Origin: Bacilli bacterium
GTDB lineage: Bacteria > Bacillota > Bacilli > RF39 > UBA660
DNA length: 64,000 bases
Reading direction: 5' to 3'
Assembly: GCA_017525855.1 (NCBI GenBank)
Contig: JAFXSE010000026.1
Location: forward strand, 124,001 to 188,000
A model generated the notes under the pieces. It saw nothing but the letters and a program-made list of their open reading frames with translations. It was not told the DNA's origin and did no database searches. Below are positions 60,556 to 64,000 of this stretch, one piece after another. Positions within the stretch are counted from its first letter, which is position 1. Every line of letters begins with the position of its first letter. Position numbers and translations under genes: made by a program.

Positions 60556-62239
60556 AATACTAAATAAATTATTAGAAAACATTTCTGATATAGAATTAAT
60601 AAAATTAATTAATGAGCAAGACGATTATATAATTAATAATATCGTAGAATTATTCAGCACACAAAATCAAGAAACACTCGTTCTAGGAAAAATAACAAAA
60701 GAACAAGTCTTAACATTAATAAAAAAAGCATTGCTAACAAATAACAATCCTAGAATATTTGGTGTACTACGAGTTTTATATAATCAAGATGTTATATTAA
60801 ATAGAGATTATAATCAAATTAGTAGTATGTGTAATTACATTTTTCAACTAGATGAAAATGATCTTGATTTAAGAATTAAAGTACTTACTAGTAAAGATAT
60901 AAACGAATATTTAACCTTTAAAGATCAAGTTTCTCTACTTTTTAGTAGTGCAGGATCTATCAATAGCAAATTAAAATTAATCTCAACAGTGATACATAAT
61001 AGTAAAAATTTTAAAGGTAGTATTTTAAAAAATAATGTTATTAAACTTATTGTTGACCTTAAAGATGACAACAGATTAATGGTTATGAATAGTTTCCTAA
61101 TGGATATAGATAGCCATTCTCTAACAACAGAAGACTACTACAATATTATAACAACACTTAGTAAACCACCAAAGAATAAAGAACATAAAGATAAAGAAGT
61201 TTTAAATAAAAGATCAGGAAATCTATATCAAGAACTATGTGATATGAGAAAAAGAACATACAAAAAAGGAATACTAGAATCTTTTAAAGCTGGATCTAAT
61301 ATAGATATAAATATATTAAAACAAATTGATGCATGTATATCAGAGATTGATGATGATGAAATTTTAGAAATAATATATGATGTATCTTCTTGCGATAAAT
61401 TAAATGAAAAACTAACTAAAGAAGAAAAAACTGATATTATAACACTAATGAGTAAATTAGATAAATATAATTGTAAAAAGATAAGAAAAGTATTTACTAA
61501 TGAATTGGTAATAAAAAATCGAGAATACAATGAGATGTTAGATATAGTAAAAGAAATATTTAATTGTATTAACTATAATCAATATATAGATGTACAAGAG
61601 ATATTATTAAATAAAGGTATTTTACAATATAGAACAGAAAAAGAGGCAATTTACCTTCTAAATAAATTGAAAAAATGCTCTACTAGTGAAAGCATGTATG
61701 TAATGACTAAATTAATAAAACTAGAAGGAGTAATAGAAAAAATAAGCTTTGAAGAACAAAAAGAAGAAATAGATTTAATTACAACAATAGATAATACAGA
61801 ACTTGCAGATATGATTTTAACTTTATTAAATAATTATCGAATAATTGAAAATAGAACGTTTGAGGAAAGAAAAGAATTTGTAAATAAGACGTTAAAACAA
61901 GAAAGTATGTTAAAGCTAAAAGCTGTATATGAATTTTTATCAACATATGCTATTTTAGGAAATCTAAAATTTGAACAAGAAATGGATTTGGCGGATTACA
62001 TTAGTAATATACCATCAAATAAAATTGCTTATTATGTATCATCAATATTCACAAATGCAAATTTGTATGAAAATATTGATGAAGAAAAATTAATGTCTTT
62101 ATTAAAACCTACGGCTACAGGTATTAAAAAAGTTGATGAAATAAAAAAGAAAATTTACTTAACTGAAAGAATTAATTCATCATCAAGTATTGAAGAATTA
62201 AAAAATCTAGTTAATCCGATAAAACACTATACAGTATAG
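60545..62239 (+). CDS. Large helical protein of unknown function
   Basis: 564 residues, no recognisable family. It is almost wholly helical, with repeated units of roughly 35-45 residues of the kind found in solenoids: e.g. LTNNNPRIFGVLRVLYNQ, LIVDLKDDNRLMVMNSFL, IITTLSKPPKN. Cys pairs appear near residues 270 and 375. No signal peptide or membrane segment. ATG 60545 follows AGGTGAT and overlaps miaA by 11 bases, so it is made with MiaA. It could be a scaffold or RNA-binding helical repeat protein; this is only an impression of shape. Confidence 0.5.
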   Translation: MTNEILNKLLENISDIELIKLINEQDDYIINNIVELFSTQNQETLVLGKITKEQVLTLIKKALLTNNNPRIFGVLRVLYNQDVILNRDYNQISSMCNYIFQLDENDLDLRIKVLTSKDINEYLTFKDQVSLLFSSAGSINSKLKLISTVIHNSKNFKGSILKNNVIKLIVDLKDDNRLMVMNSFLMDIDSHSLTTEDYYNIITTLSKPPKNKEHKDKEVLNKRSGNLYQELCDMRKRTYKKGILESFKAGSNIDINILKQIDACISEIDDDEILEIIYDVSSCDKLNEKLTKEEKTDIITLMSKLDKYNCKKIRKVFTNELVIKNREYNEMLDIVKEIFNCINYNQYIDVQEILLNKGILQYRTEKEAIYLLNKLKKCSTSESMYVMTKLIKLEGVIEKISFEEQKEEIDLITTIDNTELADMILTLLNNYRIIENRTFEERKEFVNKTLKQESMLKLKAVYEFLSTYAILGNLKFEQEMDLADYISNIPSNKIAYYVSSIFTNANLYENIDEEKLMSLLKPTATGIKKVDEIKKKIYLTERINSSSSIEELKNLVNPIKHYTV

Positions 62240-62250
62240 TGTTTTATAAT
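62221..62250 (+). terminator. Hairpin at the end of the helical-protein gene
   Basis: Perfect 12-bp arms 62221-62232 / 62234-62245 around a single base, ending TTTT; the stop codon is inside. A single-base loop is awkward, so the real hairpin probably opens the innermost pairs. Confidence 0.65.
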
Positions 62251-62259
62251 TGTCACTTT

Positions 62260-62286
62260 TTAGCACTCTTACTTGACAAGTGCTAA
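62260..62286 (+). promoter_or_regulatory. CIRCE operator (HrcA site) before clpB
   Basis: TTAGCACTC at 62260-62268, exactly nine bases, then AAGTGCTAA at 62278-62286 (one mismatch to GAGTGCTAA). It covers the -35 box of the promoter, so HrcA binding would block transcription. Confidence 0.9.
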
Positions 62287-62300
62287 AATAGTGATATAAT
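62273..62300 (+). promoter_or_regulatory. Promoter of clpB
   Basis: TTGACA at 62273-62278 (inside the CIRCE element), 16-bp spacer, TATAAT at 62295-62300. Confidence 0.85.
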
Positions 62301-62319
62301 TACAATGTGAGGTGATATT

Positions 62320-64000
62320 ATGTTTAATAATAATGAAGAAGAAAATGTTCTAGAAAAATATGGCCGTAATATTACTGAAATAGCCAAGAATGGGAAAATG
62401 GATCCGATTATTGGTAGAGATGATGAAATACGTAATATTACTAGGGTATTATCTAGAAAAACAAAAAATAATCCTGTTTTAATTGGAGAACCAGGAGTAG
62501 GAAAAACAGCAATCGTTGAGGGGCTTGCCCAAAGAATTATACGAGGAGATGTACCAAATAGTCTAAAAGATAAAACAATATGGGAATTAGATATGGCAGC
62601 ACTAATTGCAGGAGCTAAATATCGTGGAGAATTTGAAGAAAGATTGAAAAAAGTTTTAACTGAAGTTAAAAAATCTGAAGGACAAATTATAATGTTTATT
62701 GATGAAATCCACACAATAGTAGGAGCGGGTAATTCAGAAGGAGGAATGGATACATCAAATATTCTAAAACCCATGCTTGCACGTGGAGAAATACATGTAA
62801 TTGGGGCTACTACTTTAAATGAATATCGTAAATATATAGAAAAAGATGGAGCTTTGGAAAGACGTTTTCAAAAAGTAAAAGTAAATGAACCTAGTGTTCT
62901 AGATACTATCACTATACTTAGAGGACTAAAAGAAAGATTTGAAATACATCATGGTGTAACTATTCAAGATAGAGCTCTAACCGCAGCAGCATCTCTTTCT
63001 AATAGATATATTACAGATAGATTTTTACCAGATAAAGCTATAGATTTAATAGATGAAGCATGTGCAACAATTCGAGTACAACTAGATAGTGTTCCTGAAG
63101 AATTAGATAACTTGCAAAGAGAAATAATGAGACTAGAAGTAGAAAAAGAAGCATTAAAAAAAGAAAAAGATGAATTGAGTAAACAAAGAGTCTTATCTCT
63201 TCAAGAAACACTTGATAATTTAAAAATAAGTGAAAAAGAATTAAAAGAAAAATGGAATAAGGAGAAAGAAATAATTGATTCCATCAAAGACAAAAAAAGA
63301 GAATTAGAAGACAGAAAGTTTGAATTATCAAAAGCAGAAAACGAATATGATTTAGAAAATGCAGCCAGATTAAAACATGGTGTTATTCCAGGCCTTGAAA
63401 AAGAACTTAATGAATTAAGAGAATCTACAAAAAATCAAATATTAAGTGATGTTGTAACTCCAGAAGATATTGCCTTGGTAATATCAAGAACAACTAATAT
63501 ACCAATATCTAAGTTAGTAAGTAGTGAAAAAGAAAAACTGTTAATGCTTGAAGAAAACTTAAAAAAGAGAGTTATGGGTCAAGATGAAGCAATAAGATTA
63601 GTAAGTGATGCCATATTAAAAAGTCGTAGCGGAATAAAAGACCCTAATAGACCAATTGGTTCATTTATGTTTTTAGGACCAACAGGAGTAGGTAAAACAG
63701 AAGTAGCAAGGAGTCTTGCTTATGAACTTTTTGATGATGAGAAACATATGATAAGAATTGACATGAGTGAGTATATGGAAAAATTCAGTGTTTCTAGATT
63801 AATTGGATCTCCTCCAGGATATGTTGGATATGACGAAGGAGGAGAATTAACAGAAGCTGTAAGACGTAATCCATATAGTATAGTATTATTTGATGAAATA
63901 GAAAAAGCTCATCCAGAAGTATTAAACTTACTTCTTCAAATACTAGATGATGGAAGACTTACTGATTCAAATGGAAGATTAGTAGATTTCAAAAATACTA
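62320..64000 (+). CDS. clpB: ClpB-type disaggregase without N-terminal domain (3' end outside window)
   Basis: 560 residues are seen and the frame stays open at the end. First AAA+ domain: [13 protein letters not shown] near residue 66 and Walker [11 protein letters not shown] long coiled-coil middle domain (about 270-400) with heptads of E/K/L separates it from the second AAA+ domain: [15 protein letters not shown] and [13 protein letters not shown]. The long M domain is typical of ClpB and too long for ClpC. The N-terminal Clp_N repeat (about 140 residues) is absent; translation starts at [15 protein letters not shown] with RBS GAGGTGAT. It rescues aggregated proteins with DnaK. Heat-shock control is through CIRCE. 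Confidence 0.9.
   Translation, partial: MFNNNEEENVLEKYGRNITEIAKNGKMDPIIGRDDEIRNITRVLSRKTKNNPVLIGEPGVGKTAIVEGLAQRIIRGDVPNSLKDKTIWELDMAALIAGAKYRGEFEERLKKVLTEVKKSEGQIIMFIDEIHTIVGAGNSEGGMDTSNILKPMLARGEIHVIGATTLNEYRKYIEKDGALERRFQKVKVNEPSVLDTITILRGLKERFEIHHGVTIQDRALTAAASLSNRYITDRFLPDKAIDLIDEACATIRVQLDSVPEELDNLQREIMRLEVEKEALKKEKDELSKQRVLSLQETLDNLKISEKELKEKWNKEKEIIDSIKDKKRELEDRKFELSKAENEYDLENAARLKHGVIPGLEKELNELRESTKNQILSDVVTPEDIALVISRTTNIPISKLVSSEKEKLLMLEENLKKRVMGQDEAIRLVSDAILKSRSGIKDPNRPIGSFMFLGPTGVGKTEVARSLAYELFDDEKHMIRIDMSEYMEKFSVSRLIGSPPGYVGYDEGGELTEAVRRNPYSIVLFDEIEKAHPEVLNLLLQILDDGRLTDSNGRLVDFKNT

Noticed and set aside
62283..62774. 163-codon open frame on the minus strand over the clpB start
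   Set aside because: The plus strand codes for unmistakable ClpB AAA1 motifs over the same bases, and the minus-strand frame covers the promoter.

Overview
The window is strongly AT-rich, densely packed bacterial chromosome using the standard code (TGG for Trp, TGA as a stop, e.g. 24548-24550). T-box leaders on aminoacyl-tRNA synthetase genes, a CIRCE operator, mraZ-rsmH-ftsL-PBP order, dnaI, pepC, ylmH and an rpsT-gpr-spoIIP-yqxA block all point to a low-GC Firmicute (Bacilli). The reduced gene set, short Rel, and ThrRS without TGS suggest an uncultured, host-associated Erysipelotrichia/RF39-like lineage close to the Mollicutes that still has a peptidoglycan wall and at least remnants of sporulation. 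The taxonomic placement is inference.

Layout. 1-8.1 kb: 3' end of smc, a J-domain protein, metG, valS under a T-box, a 35-residue hydrophobic peptide gene and a shortened rel. 8.15-12.25 kb: a tight four-gene cassette (ParB/Srx-like protein, GT-B glycosyltransferase, ArgRS-like protein without its signature motifs, S66/MccF-like protein without its nucleophile) that I cannot match to a described system. 12.3-18 kb: alpha/beta hydrolase, AMP-dependent ligase, large hybrid histidine kinase. 18-27.5 kb: ORF6N gene with a perfect DNA palindrome, LarC1-like and DUF362 proteins, arginase, murE, a GH25 muramidase, a YlmH-like S4 protein, a RhuM-like protein, tRNA-Gln and two small unknowns. 27.5-37.8 kb: gltX, pepC, zinc-ribbon and TPM membrane proteins, dnaI, an unusual RNB protein, thrS under a second T-box. 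37.9-43 kb: MraZ operator and mraZ-rsmH-ftsL-PBP, DUF1003 protein, a lipoprotein, tRNA-Arg and tRNA-Thr. 43.1-44.4 kb: trpS behind what looks like a leader-peptide attenuator. 44.5-48.4 kb: SDR oxidoreductase, HAD-like protein, lipoprotein, transglutaminase-like protein, rpsT. 48.5-51.4 kb: spore genes. 51.5-54.9 kb: ESX/type VII-like substrate locus with no ATPase gene. 55-64 kb: uvrC, mutL, a DUF3883 protein, miaA, a helical unknown, and CIRCE-controlled clpB that runs off the end.

Four aminoacyl-tRNA synthetase genes seem to respond to charging in two ways: T-boxes for valS (specifier GUA) and thrS (specifier ACU), and a single-Trp leader peptide for trpS. No such leader was seen for metG or gltX. 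Many stop codons lie inside the terminator hairpin that follows them. No CRISPR array, insertion sequence, integrase or rRNA gene was seen. All calls come from reading the sequence; no database search was run.
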